64,000 nucleotides of DNA from Ruania alkalisoli. Its GTDB lineage: Bacteria; Actinomycetota; Actinomycetes; Actinomycetales; Beutenbergiaceae. The notes under the pieces were generated by a model. It ran no database searches. It worked only from the letters and a program-made list of their open reading frames with translations, and was not told the origin of the DNA. The stretch spans positions 1,707,581 through 1,771,580 of the forward strand of contig NZ_CP063169.1 in the NCBI RefSeq assembly GCF_014960965.1, in the 5' to 3' direction. A program made the translations under genes and the position numbers. Of this stretch, positions 46,284-54,887 are shown in pieces; position 1 is the stretch's first letter; each line of letters begins with the position of its first letter.

Positions 46284-47201
46284 ATGTCCAGCTCGTCGCG
46301 CCCGTCGCGCTCCTTCGGTTCCGTCAGTGTCGCCATGGTGACGCCGATGAAACCGGACGGCACGATCGATATCGCCACCTCGCGACGACTGGCGCGCCAT
46401 CTGATTGATTCCGGTGCCGACGGTCTGGTGCTCAATGGCACCACCGGTGAGTCGCCGACCACGCACCAGCCGGAGAAGGACGAGTTCGTGGCGGCCGTCG
46501 TGGACGAGGTCGGTGCAGAGGCGATGATCATCGCCGGCGCCGGCTCGAACGACACCGCTCACGCCGTCCGGATCGCCGAGGCCGCCGAACGCACCGGTGT
46601 GCACGGACTGCTCGTGGTCTCGCCCTACTACAACCGGCCCTCTCAGGAAGGCGTCTACCGGCATCTACGGGCCATCGTGGAGTCCACCAGCCTTCCGGCG
46701 ATGCTCTACGACATCCCCGGGCGCACCGGGGTGGCGATCGGCGACGAGATCCTCGACCGCCTGGCCGAGCACCCGCAGATCAGGGCGGTCAAAGATGCCA
46801 CGGGCAACGTTGCCCAAGGGTTCGACCGGATGCGGCGTACTGGGCTGGAGTACTACTCCGGGGACGACAATCTCAATCTCGCCTGGCTGGTGCACGGCGC
46901 CTCCGGGCTCGTCTCGGTGGTTGGCCACGTGGAGGCTGGTCGCTATGCCGAGATGGTGGGTGCGGTCGACTCCGGAGACCTGTACAGCGCCCGGGATCTG
47001 TCAGCGCAGCTGGCGCCGGTGGTCGAGGCGATCATGGGCGGGGGTCAAGGAGCCGTCATGGCGAAGGCAGCGTTGCAGCTGCAGGGGCACCTCCCGCACC
47101 GATCGGTCCGCTCACCGCTCGTCGAGGCGAACGCTGCTGAGATGGCAGACTTGCGCACCGCACTGACCTTGCACGGACTACTTGAGGACTCCGATCGATG
47201 A
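46284..47201 (+). CDS. dapA: 4-hydroxy-tetrahydrodipicolinate synthase
   Basis: A 305-residue TIM-barrel aldolase condensing pyruvate and aspartate semialdehyde. GTTGESPTT, SPYYNRPSQEG and the Schiff-base Lys170 in IRAVKDATGN are visible; Tyr142 is the likely catalytic Tyr. It probably has a leaderless mRNA (TAACGT seven bases before the ATG). The stop overlaps the ATG of the RNase J gene. Confidence 0.97.
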   Translation: MSSSSRPSRSFGSVSVAMVTPMKPDGTIDIATSRRLARHLIDSGADGLVLNGTTGESPTTHQPEKDEFVAAVVDEVGAEAMIIAGAGSNDTAHAVRIAEAAERTGVHGLLVVSPYYNRPSQEGVYRHLRAIVESTSLPAMLYDIPGRTGVAIGDEILDRLAEHPQIRAVKDATGNVAQGFDRMRRTGLEYYSGDDNLNLAWLVHGASGLVSVVGHVEAGRYAEMVGAVDSGDLYSARDLSAQLAPVVEAIMGGGQGAVMAKAALQLQGHLPHRSVRSPLVEANAAEMADLRTALTLHGLLEDSDR

Positions 47202-48883
47202 GCCACCCCCACCCTGACCTCAAGCCCCCGGGTCCGCTGGCACCGGGCGCGCTTCGGATCGTCCCGCTCGGCGGTCTCGGCGAGGTCGGGCGCAATATGG
47301 CCGTGCTGGAGTTCGAGGGCCGTCTGCTCGTCATCGACTGTGGCGTGCTGTTCCCCGAGGATCACCAGCCGGGCGTCGATCTCATCCTGCCCGACTTCGG
47401 GTACCTCGAGGATCGGATGGACCAGGTCGAGGCGATCGTGCTCACTCACGGGCACGAGGACCACATCGGTGCCGTGCCGTATCTGCTGCGACTGCGCAAG
47501 GACATCCCGCTCATCGGCTCGAAGTTGTCGCTGGCGTTCGTGGCCGCCAAGCTCAAGGAGCACCGGATCAAGCCGGTACTTCGTGAGGTTTCGGAGGGGC
47601 AGCGCCGGACTTTCGGGGTGTTCGATCTCGAGTTCGTGGCCGTGAACCACTCGATCCCCGATGCGCTGGCCGTCGCGGTGCGCACGCCGGCGGGTATGGT
47701 GCTCCACACCGGTGACTTCAAGATGGACCAGCTCCCGCTGGACTCACGGATCACGGACCTGAGGGCCTTCGCCCGCCTCGGCGAAGAGGGTGTCGATCTG
47801 TTCATGACCGACTCGACGAATGCCGAGGTGCCGGGTTTCACGACCTCCGAGCGCGACATCGGCCCGGTGCTGGACTCCGTGTTCGCACAGGCGGAGGGCC
47901 GGATCGTGGTTGCTTCCTTCTCCTCGCACGTCCATCGCGTTCAGCAGGTGCTGGACGCGGCAGACGCTCACGGCAGGCGTGTGGCCCTGGTCGGCCGGTC
48001 GATGGTACGGAACATGACGATCGCCTCCGAGCTCGGATATCTGAACGTGCCTGACGGAGTGCTGATCGACGTCAAGAAGATCGACGACCTGCCCGAGGAC
48101 CGAATGGTGCTCATGTGCACCGGGTCTCAGGGTGAGCCGATGGCGGCGCTGTCACGGATCGCGAACCGGGACCACCGAGTCTCGGTCGGCCCGGGGGATA
48201 CCGTGATCCTGGCCTCCTCCCTCATCCCCGGGAACGAGAACGCCGTCTTCCGGATCATCAACGGGTTGATCCGCCTCGGTGCCAAGGTCGTGCACCAGGC
48301 CAACGCCCGTGTCCACGTCTCCGGACACGCCTCAGCAGGCGAGCTGCTCTACTGCTACAACATCGTGCGCCCCAAGAACGTGATGCCGGTGCACGGTGAG
48401 GTGCGTCATCTCGTGGCGAACGGCGCGCTCGCCGTCAAGACCGGAGTGCCGCCTGAGCGGGTCGTGCTCGCCGAGGACGGCGTTGTCGTCGACCTGGTGG
48501 ACGGTAAGGCGAAGATCGCCGGCGCCGTCCCGTGCGGGTACATCTACGTCGACGGTTCGTCGGTCGGAGGTGTGACCGAAGCCGAGTTGAAAGATCGCCG
48601 GATCCTCGGCGAAGAAGGTTTCATCTCCATCTTCGTCGTCGTCGACTCCTCGTCCGGAGAGGTCGTCGCCGGCCCGGAGCTGCACGTTCGTGGTGTCGCC
48701 GAGGGTGAGGACAAGCTGGCTGCGATCGTGCCTGAGATCACCAAGGCGCTCACCGAGGCTGCCGCGGGTGGGAATGCCGATACGCACCAGTTGCAGCAGG
48801 TGGTGCGCCGCGTCGTCGGCCGCTTCGCCTCGAGCAAGCTGAAGCGGCGCCCGATGATCATTCCGGTGGTCGTGGAGTCCTGA
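47198..48883 (+). CDS. rnj: Ribonuclease J
   Basis: A 561-residue metallo-beta-lactamase/beta-CASP RNase, acting as endonuclease and 5'-exonuclease in mRNA and rRNA processing. The Zn motif HGHEDH has His84, His86, Asp88 and His89. The beta-CASP boxes (TDSTNAEVPG, SGHASAGE) and C-terminal domain are present. The ATG overlaps dapA by four bases, a common actinobacterial pair. Confidence 0.97.
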   Translation: MSHPHPDLKPPGPLAPGALRIVPLGGLGEVGRNMAVLEFEGRLLVIDCGVLFPEDHQPGVDLILPDFGYLEDRMDQVEAIVLTHGHEDHIGAVPYLLRLRKDIPLIGSKLSLAFVAAKLKEHRIKPVLREVSEGQRRTFGVFDLEFVAVNHSIPDALAVAVRTPAGMVLHTGDFKMDQLPLDSRITDLRAFARLGEEGVDLFMTDSTNAEVPGFTTSERDIGPVLDSVFAQAEGRIVVASFSSHVHRVQQVLDAADAHGRRVALVGRSMVRNMTIASELGYLNVPDGVLIDVKKIDDLPEDRMVLMCTGSQGEPMAALSRIANRDHRVSVGPGDTVILASSLIPGNENAVFRIINGLIRLGAKVVHQANARVHVSGHASAGELLYCYNIVRPKNVMPVHGEVRHLVANGALAVKTGVPPERVVLAEDGVVVDLVDGKAKIAGAVPCGYIYVDGSSVGGVTEAELKDRRILGEEGFISIFVVVDSSSGEVVAGPELHVRGVAEGEDKLAAIVPEITKALTEAAAGGNADTHQLQQVVRRVVGRFASSKLKRRPMIIPVVVES

Positions 48884-48889
48884 CCTTGT

Positions 48890-48909
48890 CGGTCACAGTT
48901 CGGTGACCG
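48890..48909 (+). terminator. Hairpin after rnj
   Basis: CGGTCAC (48890-48896) and GTGACCG (48903-48909) form a perfect 7-base stem with a 6-base loop shortly after the rnj stop. It has no T tract and is a candidate terminator. Confidence 0.4.
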
Positions 48910-48987
48910 TTGGGTGCCTGGTCAACCACGGGCGCATCTGTCATGACAGGATCGTGCCTATCTGGTCACGACCCCTGGGAGATGCCG

Positions 48988-49602
48988 ATGCGACGCCCTG
49001 CCCTGCTGGTCGCCTGTGCCGTCCTGGTCGTGCCTGTCCTGGCCGGGTGCACCGCGGACACCGGGCTCGGATCCGGTGCCGAGACCAGCGCGGCTGCCGA
49101 GGCGAGCCCGACTCCGACAGCGTCGGCCGAGTCCACCGAGCCCGCGCCGCAGGAGTCGGAGCCGGTCGAGCAGGCGGAGACCGCCGTACCTGCCGGGCCC
49201 CAGGAGTGTGGTCAGGTGATCTCGACAGTCGGGGAGACAGTGACGGTGGAGATCATCGCCGGGGACGTGGACTGCGTCTTCGCCGAGGAACTGCTCGACA
49301 CCTACTACAACGATCCTCCATCGATCCCGGAGGGTAGTGGCGCCTATCTCGCCATCGGGGACTGGGAGTGCAACTCATCGTCCAGCCAGGAGCCGGGTCG
49401 CGCTTCCACCTGTCGCACGCAGGACGGTGGCGAGATCGTCACCTGGCCGGCCGATCGTGCACCTTCGACGCCGGTGTCCGGTGGCTACTGCGAGCAGATC
49501 GATCAGCCCACGCTCGACCAGCTCTTCGGTAACGATCCCTACGATGAGCAGGTGTGCGAGACCTACATCGGCGCGGAGACGGCGATCGACCAGCAGGAGT
49601 AG
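48988..49602 (+). CDS. Putative secreted lipoprotein of unknown function
   Basis: A 204-residue protein. A signal peptide MRRPALLVACAVLVVPVLAG ends at the lipobox LAGC, followed by a Ser/Thr/Glu/Pro-rich linker to about residue 70. The C-terminal domain contains six cysteines (in ECGQ, DVDC, WEC, STC, GYC and QVC), which could form three disulfides outside the cell. No known family is recognised. GGGAG lies six bases before the ATG at 48988; an ATG two codons upstream is the alternative. It stands alone between rnj and a convergent tetR gene. Confidence 0.7.
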   Translation: MRRPALLVACAVLVVPVLAGCTADTGLGSGAETSAAAEASPTPTASAESTEPAPQESEPVEQAETAVPAGPQECGQVISTVGETVTVEIIAGDVDCVFAEELLDTYYNDPPSIPEGSGAYLAIGDWECNSSSSQEPGRASTCRTQDGGEIVTWPADRAPSTPVSGGYCEQIDQPTLDQLFGNDPYDEQVCETYIGAETAIDQQE

Positions 49603-49621
49603 CCGTCGGCCCGACGTGGTG

Positions 49622-50200
49622 TTAACGGCCGGACCGGGCGGCATCGGCCAGCAGGGTCTCACGGAAGACCTGAGCGCCGTTCTCACTGGTGTCGCCCTCG
49701 GGCAGGAGGCCGTAGAGCTCCAGGCTCACCAGACCGTGGACGAGCGCCCACAGGCGCAGTGCCTCGGCCCTGAGGGGAGCCGGTGCGAGGCCCGGGTGGG
49801 CTCGGGCGACGGCGTCGAGAAGGATGCCGAAGGTGGGTTCACTGATGTTGTCGCTGCCCGCGCGCAGGTCCGAACTGAACATCACCCGGTAGAAGTGCGG
49901 ATCCGCCAGTGCGCTGGCCCGGTAGGCAAGCCCGAGGGCGAGCAGATCGGCCCGTGCATCGGCCGTGCGGGCAACGACGTCGAGATGGCCCTGGAAGCGA
50001 GCGAATCCCTCGGCGACGACGGCATCGAGCAGCTGGTCACGACTGCCGAACAAGGTGTAGATCGCCGCGGTCGTGGTCTCACATGCCGCGGCGAGAGTGC
50101 GCAGTGAGAGTCCAGGGGGGCCAGCGGCGGACAACTGCTCCGAGGCGTGGTTCAGCAGGCGACGGCGAAGCGCGTCGTCATACTGGCGTGGTCGGGCCAT
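49622..50200 (-). CDS. TetR/AcrR family transcriptional regulator
   Basis: A 192-residue regulator. The N-terminal HTH (about residues 10-55, LSLRTLAAACETTTAAIYTLFGS in two parts: LRTLAAACETTTAAIY) is typical and a ligand-binding C-terminal domain follows (TetR_C-like, VHGLVSLELYG). The start at 50200 is preferred over a longer open frame to 51019, as it has the normal TetR N-terminus and TATCGT six bases upstream (minus strand). It faces away from a membrane gene with palindromes between, so it probably represses both. Confidence 0.9.
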   Translation of the reverse strand: MARPRQYDDALRRRLLNHASEQLSAAGPPGLSLRTLAAACETTTAAIYTLFGSRDQLLDAVVAEGFARFQGHLDVVARTADARADLLALGLAYRASALADPHFYRVMFSSDLRAGSDNISEPTFGILLDAVARAHPGLAPAPLRAEALRLWALVHGLVSLELYGLLPEGDTSENGAQVFRETLLADAARSGR

Positions 50201-50206
50201 AGGGCC

Positions 50207-50265
50207 ACGATACGGCCTTGACAGATGTTTCCACACACTGTTTGCTAACAGTGTTAGATAACAGT
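50207..50265. promoter_or_regulatory. TetR-type operator with two TGTT-N4-AACA palindromes
   Basis: A perfect 8-base inverted repeat, ACACTGTT (50235-50242) and AACAGTGT (50247-50254), is followed by a second TGTT-AGAT-AACA at 50252-50263. Their centres are about 13 bases apart, so both share the TGTT-N4-AACA core and overlap at 50252-50254. The tetR -10 (TATCGT on the minus strand, 50207-50212) lies nearby. Overlapping palindromes suggest cooperative repressor binding. Confidence 0.65.
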
Positions 50266-50284
50266 CGTCGACTCTGGAGCCCCG

Positions 50285-50689
50285 ATGATCCTCTCGCCCG
50301 ACGCCCAGGTAACAGCCGGGATCGTTCTCCTCGCCGCCGTCACGGTGAGCTCTGGTGGTGCGTTCCTGGCGCGCATGGCCTCCGGCGGCGTCCCCGCCAC
50401 CGATTTTCAGCGCTCGTTCTACCGCGCCGGTCACGGCCACGCGGGAGTGCTGATTGTGTTCGGCCTCGTCTGCCTGATGCTCGCCGAAGCCACCACGCTG
50501 ACCGGGGCGGCGCTCTGGCTGGCCCGGACCGGGGTGCTGATATCCGCCATCGTGATGCCGGCGGGGTTCTTCTTCGCTGCCATGGGGCAAGGGCGCACCC
50601 GCCCCAATCGCTGGATCGTGCTCCTGGTTGCCGGTGGTGTGCTGCTGGCAGCAGGGCTGGTGACCCTCGCCGTCGGGCTCCTCATGTAG
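50285..50689 (+). CDS. Small four-helix integral membrane protein, TetR-linked
   Basis: A 134-residue protein with four hydrophobic segments (about 9-28, 52-70, 76-101 and 109-132) and a conserved-looking FYRAGHGHAGVL stretch before helix 2. No family is recognised with certainty. CTGGAG precedes the ATG by about six bases. It is divergent from the TetR gene with a shared operator, so it is likely TetR-controlled. An efflux, stress or ligand-sensing role is inference. Confidence 0.78.
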   Translation: MILSPDAQVTAGIVLLAAVTVSSGGAFLARMASGGVPATDFQRSFYRAGHGHAGVLIVFGLVCLMLAEATTLTGAALWLARTGVLISAIVMPAGFFFAAMGQGRTRPNRWIVLLVAGGVLLAAGLVTLAVGLLM

Positions 50690-50713
50690 CGAGAGGCCGC
50701 AGTGCGGGCCTCT

Positions 50714-50723
50714 GGGGTACGGT
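50714..50723 (+). promoter_or_regulatory. Candidate -10 region for ftsK
   Basis: GGGGTACGGT contains a -10-like TACGGT (50718-50723) in the 157-base space before ftsK. The identical ten bases occur before clgR (56175-56184). No -35 is convincing. The predicted leader is about 117 bases. Confidence 0.35.
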
Positions 50724-50846
50724 CCGATCGGGGTGCGATCTGGGTGCTTGGGCGTGTCAGACGGTGCGCCTGCAGGCCTCGCCTGGTTGAGTGGGTTGCG
50801 ACAGGCCTGTCTCGGCATGCCTGATTGAGGAGGGACGAGACATATC

Positions 50847-53519
50847 ATGGCGACCCGGACGACTTCCCCCGGACGGTCAGCCGCACCAGGACGGAAGAAG
50901 AGCGCGACCGCGGGCAGCAGTAAGTCCCGGTCGAGTTCATCGACCTCCCGCGGTCGCGGCCAGCAGCCGTCGAAGCCTGCCCTGCCGATCCGGATCGTGC
51001 GGGGCCTGTGGATGGGCACGGCACACGTGATCGGCGGTACGGCACGTTCGATCGGCTCTGGCGCGAAGGGCCTCGACCCGGCCCACCGCCGTGACGGCCT
51101 GGCGTTCCTGCTCCTGGCGCTCGCCGTGATCGTCGCCGTCCGTGAGTGGTTCGGCCTCTCCGGGACCGCGGGGGAGTGGGTCCATGCGGCCGCCGCCGGG
51201 GGTGTGGGCGTCCTTGCCGTGGCGATCCCGGTGATCCTGGTCTTCCTCGCCGTCCGGTTGATGCGTCACCCGGACCGACCCGAGGTCAACGGCCGGATCA
51301 CGATCGGGCTGAGCGCGATCGTGGTTGCCGTGTGCGGCCTCGTGCACGTGGCCTCCGGGCGCCCGGCCCCCCCTGACTGGTTCGACGTGTTCGCTGCGGG
51401 CGGCCTCATCGGATGGGTCGCGGCGAACCCCATCTCGACAGCTCTGACGATCTGGGTCGCTATCCCGCTGCTGTCACTGCTGGGCCTTTTCGGCCTGCTC
51501 GTGGTGACCGCCACACCGGTGGCTTCGATCCCGCGCCGCTTCCGGCAGGGATTCGACTGGATCTCCGGACGTGATATCGACGCTGATGATGACGCCGACG
51601 ATGACCTCGCCCGTGACGATGGTGCCATCGGGGCTCTCGAGTCCGGGGATGAGAAGAACGACGCTGCCGCCCGCGCAGCGGTCAGACGACGCAGGAAGGC
51701 GGAGGCGAAGGAGAAGGCGAGCTCCGCCGTCGAGCCTGGCGCCTACCAGGGGGACGAGGCGTTCGAGCAGGCCGCACAGATCGCGGCGGACAACGAAGCC
51801 GCGGCGGCATCTGCGGCCCCGCAGGGCCCTCAGACGACGGCTCAGCCGGAGGCGGACGAGGACCTCACGCCACCGCCGACTGAAGCGCTCCCTGCCCGGG
51901 CCGAGCAACTGGTCCTCGACCCTGGCCTGACCTACACACTCCCCGGTGACGACGTGTTGCTCCAGGGGCCTCCGCACAAGACTCGTTCTGCGGCCAACGA
52001 TCGCGTGGTTGAGGCGCTGACCACCGTCCTGACGGACTTCGGCGTCAACGCCGAGGTCACCGGATTCACCCGCGGCCCGACCGTCACGCGCTATGAGGTG
52101 GAGCTCGGATCCGGCGTCAAGGTGGAGCGTGTCACGGCGCTGAGCAAGAACATCGCCTACGCCGTAGCGTCCGCCGATGTACGGATTCTCTCCCCGATCC
52201 CGGGCAAGAAGGCGATCGGTATCGAGATTCCGAATGCCGACCGCGAGACGGTGGCACTCGGTGACGTGCTCCGCTCCGGCCCCGCCCGCCGCACTGAGCA
52301 TCCGATGGTGATGGGCGTGGGCAAGGACGTCGAGGGCGGCTACGTGGTGGCCAACCTCGCGAAGATGCCGCACATGCTGGTGGCCGGTGCCACCGGCGCA
52401 GGTAAGTCCTCGTTCGTGAACTCCATGATCACCTCGATCATGATGCGGGCCACCCCCGAAGAGGTCCGGATGGTGCTGGTGGACCCCAAGCGGGTGGAGC
52501 TGACCATCTACGAGGGCATTCCGCACTTGATCACCCCGATCATCACCAGTCCCAAGAAAGCTGCCGAGGCACTGGAGTGGGTGGTGCGCGAGATGGACAC
52601 CCGCTACGACGATCTCGCCACATTCGGCTACAAGCACCTCGATGACTTCAACGCCGGCGTGCGCAGCGGAAAGGTCCAGCCGCTGCCTGGCAGCGAACGC
52701 AAGATCACGCCGTACCCGTATCTGCTGGTCATCGTCGACGAGCTCGCCGACCTGATGATGGTCGCTCCGCGGGATGTCGAAGCCTCCATCCAGCGCATCA
52801 CCCAGCTCGCCCGTGCCGCCGGTATCCACCTGGTGCTTGCCACCCAGCGGCCGAGCGTGGATGTGGTCACCGGGCTCATCAAGGCGAACGTGCCCTCGCG
52901 GCTGGCATTCGCGACCTCCTCCCTCGCCGATTCCCGCGTGGTGCTCGATCAGCCGGGTGCCGAGAAGCTCATCGGGCAGGGTGACGCCCTGTTCCTGCCG
53001 ATGGGTGCGGCCAAGCCGATGCGTGTGCAGGGTGCGTGGGTCACCGAGTCGGAGATCCATGAGGTTGTCGAGCACGTCAAGAGCCAGCTGAAGCCGAACT
53101 ACCGTGAGGACGTCGTCGTCCCGCAGGCGAAGAAGCAGGTCGACGAGGACATCGGAGACGACCTCGACCTGCTGCTGCAAGCCGCGGAGCTGGTGGTGAC
53201 CACGCAGTTCGGTTCCACCTCGATGCTGCAGCGCAAGCTCCGCGTCGGGTTCGCCAAGGCCGGACGTCTCATGGACCTGCTGGAGTCGCGCGAGATCGTC
53301 GGCCCGTCGGAAGGATCGAAGGCGCGCGATGTGCTCGTCCAGCCTGACGACCTGCCAGCCACGCTGGCCACGCTGCGCGGGGAAACCCCACCGTCGGCCT
53401 CCGGTGAGGAGATCTACGACAACAGTGCCGCCGAAGCCGTCACCGACTATGCCGACGGTGCTGACGACACGGGCGAAGACGAGTCCGAGGATGCGTGGTC
53501 CCTCACCGATCGGGCGTGA
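50847..53519 (+). CDS. ftsK: DNA translocase FtsK/SpoIIIE
   Basis: An 890-residue septal DNA pump. A Ser/Arg-rich N-terminus is followed by about four membrane segments (residues 80-230). An acidic linker (about 235-350) leads to the motor domain: Walker A GATGAGKSS near residues 513-521, Walker B VIVDELADLMM and the RecA-like FATQRPSVDVV-type segment LATQRPSVDV. A C-terminal winged-helix gamma domain (about 770-830, STSMLQRKLRVGFAKAGRLMDL in part) reads KOPS. A short acidic tail ends the protein. GGAGGGA precedes the ATG. Confidence 0.96.
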   Translation: MATRTTSPGRSAAPGRKKSATAGSSKSRSSSSTSRGRGQQPSKPALPIRIVRGLWMGTAHVIGGTARSIGSGAKGLDPAHRRDGLAFLLLALAVIVAVREWFGLSGTAGEWVHAAAAGGVGVLAVAIPVILVFLAVRLMRHPDRPEVNGRITIGLSAIVVAVCGLVHVASGRPAPPDWFDVFAAGGLIGWVAANPISTALTIWVAIPLLSLLGLFGLLVVTATPVASIPRRFRQGFDWISGRDIDADDDADDDLARDDGAIGALESGDEKNDAAARAAVRRRRKAEAKEKASSAVEPGAYQGDEAFEQAAQIAADNEAAAASAAPQGPQTTAQPEADEDLTPPPTEALPARAEQLVLDPGLTYTLPGDDVLLQGPPHKTRSAANDRVVEALTTVLTDFGVNAEVTGFTRGPTVTRYEVELGSGVKVERVTALSKNIAYAVASADVRILSPIPGKKAIGIEIPNADRETVALGDVLRSGPARRTEHPMVMGVGKDVEGGYVVANLAKMPHMLVAGATGAGKSSFVNSMITSIMMRATPEEVRMVLVDPKRVELTIYEGIPHLITPIITSPKKAAEALEWVVREMDTRYDDLATFGYKHLDDFNAGVRSGKVQPLPGSERKITPYPYLLVIVDELADLMMVAPRDVEASIQRITQLARAAGIHLVLATQRPSVDVVTGLIKANVPSRLAFATSSLADSRVVLDQPGAEKLIGQGDALFLPMGAAKPMRVQGAWVTESEIHEVVEHVKSQLKPNYREDVVVPQAKKQVDEDIGDDLDLLLQAAELVVTTQFGSTSMLQRKLRVGFAKAGRLMDLLESREIVGPSEGSKARDVLVQPDDLPATLATLRGETPPSASGEEIYDNSAAEAVTDYADGADDTGEDESEDAWSLTDRA

Positions 53520-53522
53520 GAG

Positions 53523-54815
53523 TCAGGAGCGGGGCACGATCTCCGGCTCGGGACCGGTCGGGTCAGGGGGCTCGGATCGCTCGGTGAAGTCGGCACCGGT
53601 GGACTGCTCCATGACCTCCCGAACGCCCGCCTCACGCGAGGCCAGGACCGATTCGGAGAGTGTGAGTTCCGCCGGTCGTTCGCCGGCCAGCAGATCCTCG
53701 AGAGGGTAGACGTGCTGGCCACCCTCACGATCGACCGTCATCGCCGACCATTCCATCCCGGTCACCCGCACGGGGCCGGCGGCTGGTGCCTCGACGGTGG
53801 CCGTCATGAACAGGCCGGTCGCGGTCTGAGGGACGCAGCAGGCGTCGTCCTGGTTGGAGATGAAGTTCCCCAACGACCAGGCGACCCAGAGGCCCGAACC
53901 GTCAGGGCCGCCGTCGAGGAGCTCGAACGGCTGCGGGACGTGCGGGTGGTTTCCGATGATCAGGTCGATCTCGCCGGAGGCGGCGAGCGCCTCGGCGAGG
54001 GCTCGCTGTTCCTCGTTCGGGGCGGACTGGTACTCCAGCCCCCAGTGCAGTGTCGCCACCACGAGATCGGCACCCGCCGCCCGAGCCGACCGTGCCTGCT
54101 GGGTCAGTGTCTCGGCATCCAGCAGACTCACCGACCACGGGGCGTCGTCCGGTATGGGTAGTCCGTTGGTGCCGTAGGTGCCGCCCAGCTGGGCGACGGT
54201 GATGGTGCGCCCACCGCGCTCGAGCCGGTACAGCTGCGGTGCGGCGGCCTCGTCCTGGCTCCGGGCGGTACCGGCGTGCCCCAAGCCGACGTCGTCGAAG
54301 ACGTCGAGGGTGTAGGCGAGGTTGTCGTAGCCGCGATCGAGAGAGTGATTGGTTCCGGTGGAGCAGCCGTCCCAGCCGAGGTCGGCGAGATTTCCCGGCA
54401 GCTGGTCGGGGGCTCCGAACAGTGGGTATCCCGTGGGTTCCTCGTCCGGCAGCGAGAGCGGCACCTCCATGTTGCACAGCGCCAGGTCGACCCCCGAGCT
54501 CCAGGTGCGGGTGGCCTCAAGCATCGGGGTGAAGTCGTACCCGTCCGTGGTCCGCGCCTCCCGGATGGGGGTGTCGTGCGGGAGGACATCGCCGGTGGCA
54601 CCGATCGTGAAGACCACGTCCTCGACCGGATCCTCCTCGGGTGGAGGGGAGGACGAGGGCTCGGATGGCGCAGAGGTGGGAACGGTCGTCGCGGTGGGGA
54701 CCGGATCGTCTTCACTGAGCGGGACGGACAGCGCCAGTGCGATGGCACCTCCTACGATCACAATGAGGGTGAGAATCGCCGGGATGAGCCAGCCGCGGCG
54801 CGGGTTCGTAGGCAC
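53523..54815 (-). CDS. CapA-family (PGA_cap metallophosphatase-like) membrane-anchored protein
   Basis: A 430-residue protein. One N-terminal membrane anchor (about residues 9-30) and a Ser/Pro-rich linker precede an extracellular CapA-type domain. Family motifs are TIGATGDVLPHDTP, LALCNMEVPLS, TGTNHSLDRG, ATLHWGLEYQ and IIGNHPHVPQPFE. CapA proteins act in polyglutamate capsule synthesis, but many actinobacterial homologues lie outside cap operons and have no assigned role. The GTG at 54815 is chosen over the longer frame to 54917 because a TACCCT lies six bases upstream. It converges with ftsK. Confidence 0.85.
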   Translation of the reverse strand: MPTNPRRGWLIPAILTLIVIVGGAIALALSVPLSEDDPVPTATTVPTSAPSEPSSSPPPEEDPVEDVVFTIGATGDVLPHDTPIREARTTDGYDFTPMLEATRTWSSGVDLALCNMEVPLSLPDEEPTGYPLFGAPDQLPGNLADLGWDGCSTGTNHSLDRGYDNLAYTLDVFDDVGLGHAGTARSQDEAAAPQLYRLERGGRTITVAQLGGTYGTNGLPIPDDAPWSVSLLDAETLTQQARSARAAGADLVVATLHWGLEYQSAPNEEQRALAEALAASGEIDLIIGNHPHVPQPFELLDGGPDGSGLWVAWSLGNFISNQDDACCVPQTATGLFMTATVEAPAAGPVRVTGMEWSAMTVDREGGQHVYPLEDLLAGERPAELTLSESVLASREAGVREVMEQSTGADFTERSEPPDPTGPEPEIVPRS

Positions 54816-54821
54816 TGACAC

Positions 54822-54827
54822 AGGGTA
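54822..54827 (-). promoter_or_regulatory. -10 element for leaderless capA-like transcript
   Basis: On the minus strand TACCCT ends six bases before the GTG at 54815. This both predicts a leaderless mRNA and decides the start codon. Confidence 0.55.
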
Positions 54828-54875
54828 CGACGGGATCTGAACGCCCGTGCACCTGCCGCCGGCTGGTCCGTCCCC

Positions 54876-54881
54876 TACGCT
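54876..54881 (+). promoter_or_regulatory. -10 element for leaderless pgsA transcript
   Basis: TACGCT ends six bases before the GTG at 54888, with no ribosome-binding site between. The same hexamer and spacing precede the aldo/keto reductase at 38437. Confidence 0.55.
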
Positions 54882-54887
54882 GGGTGG

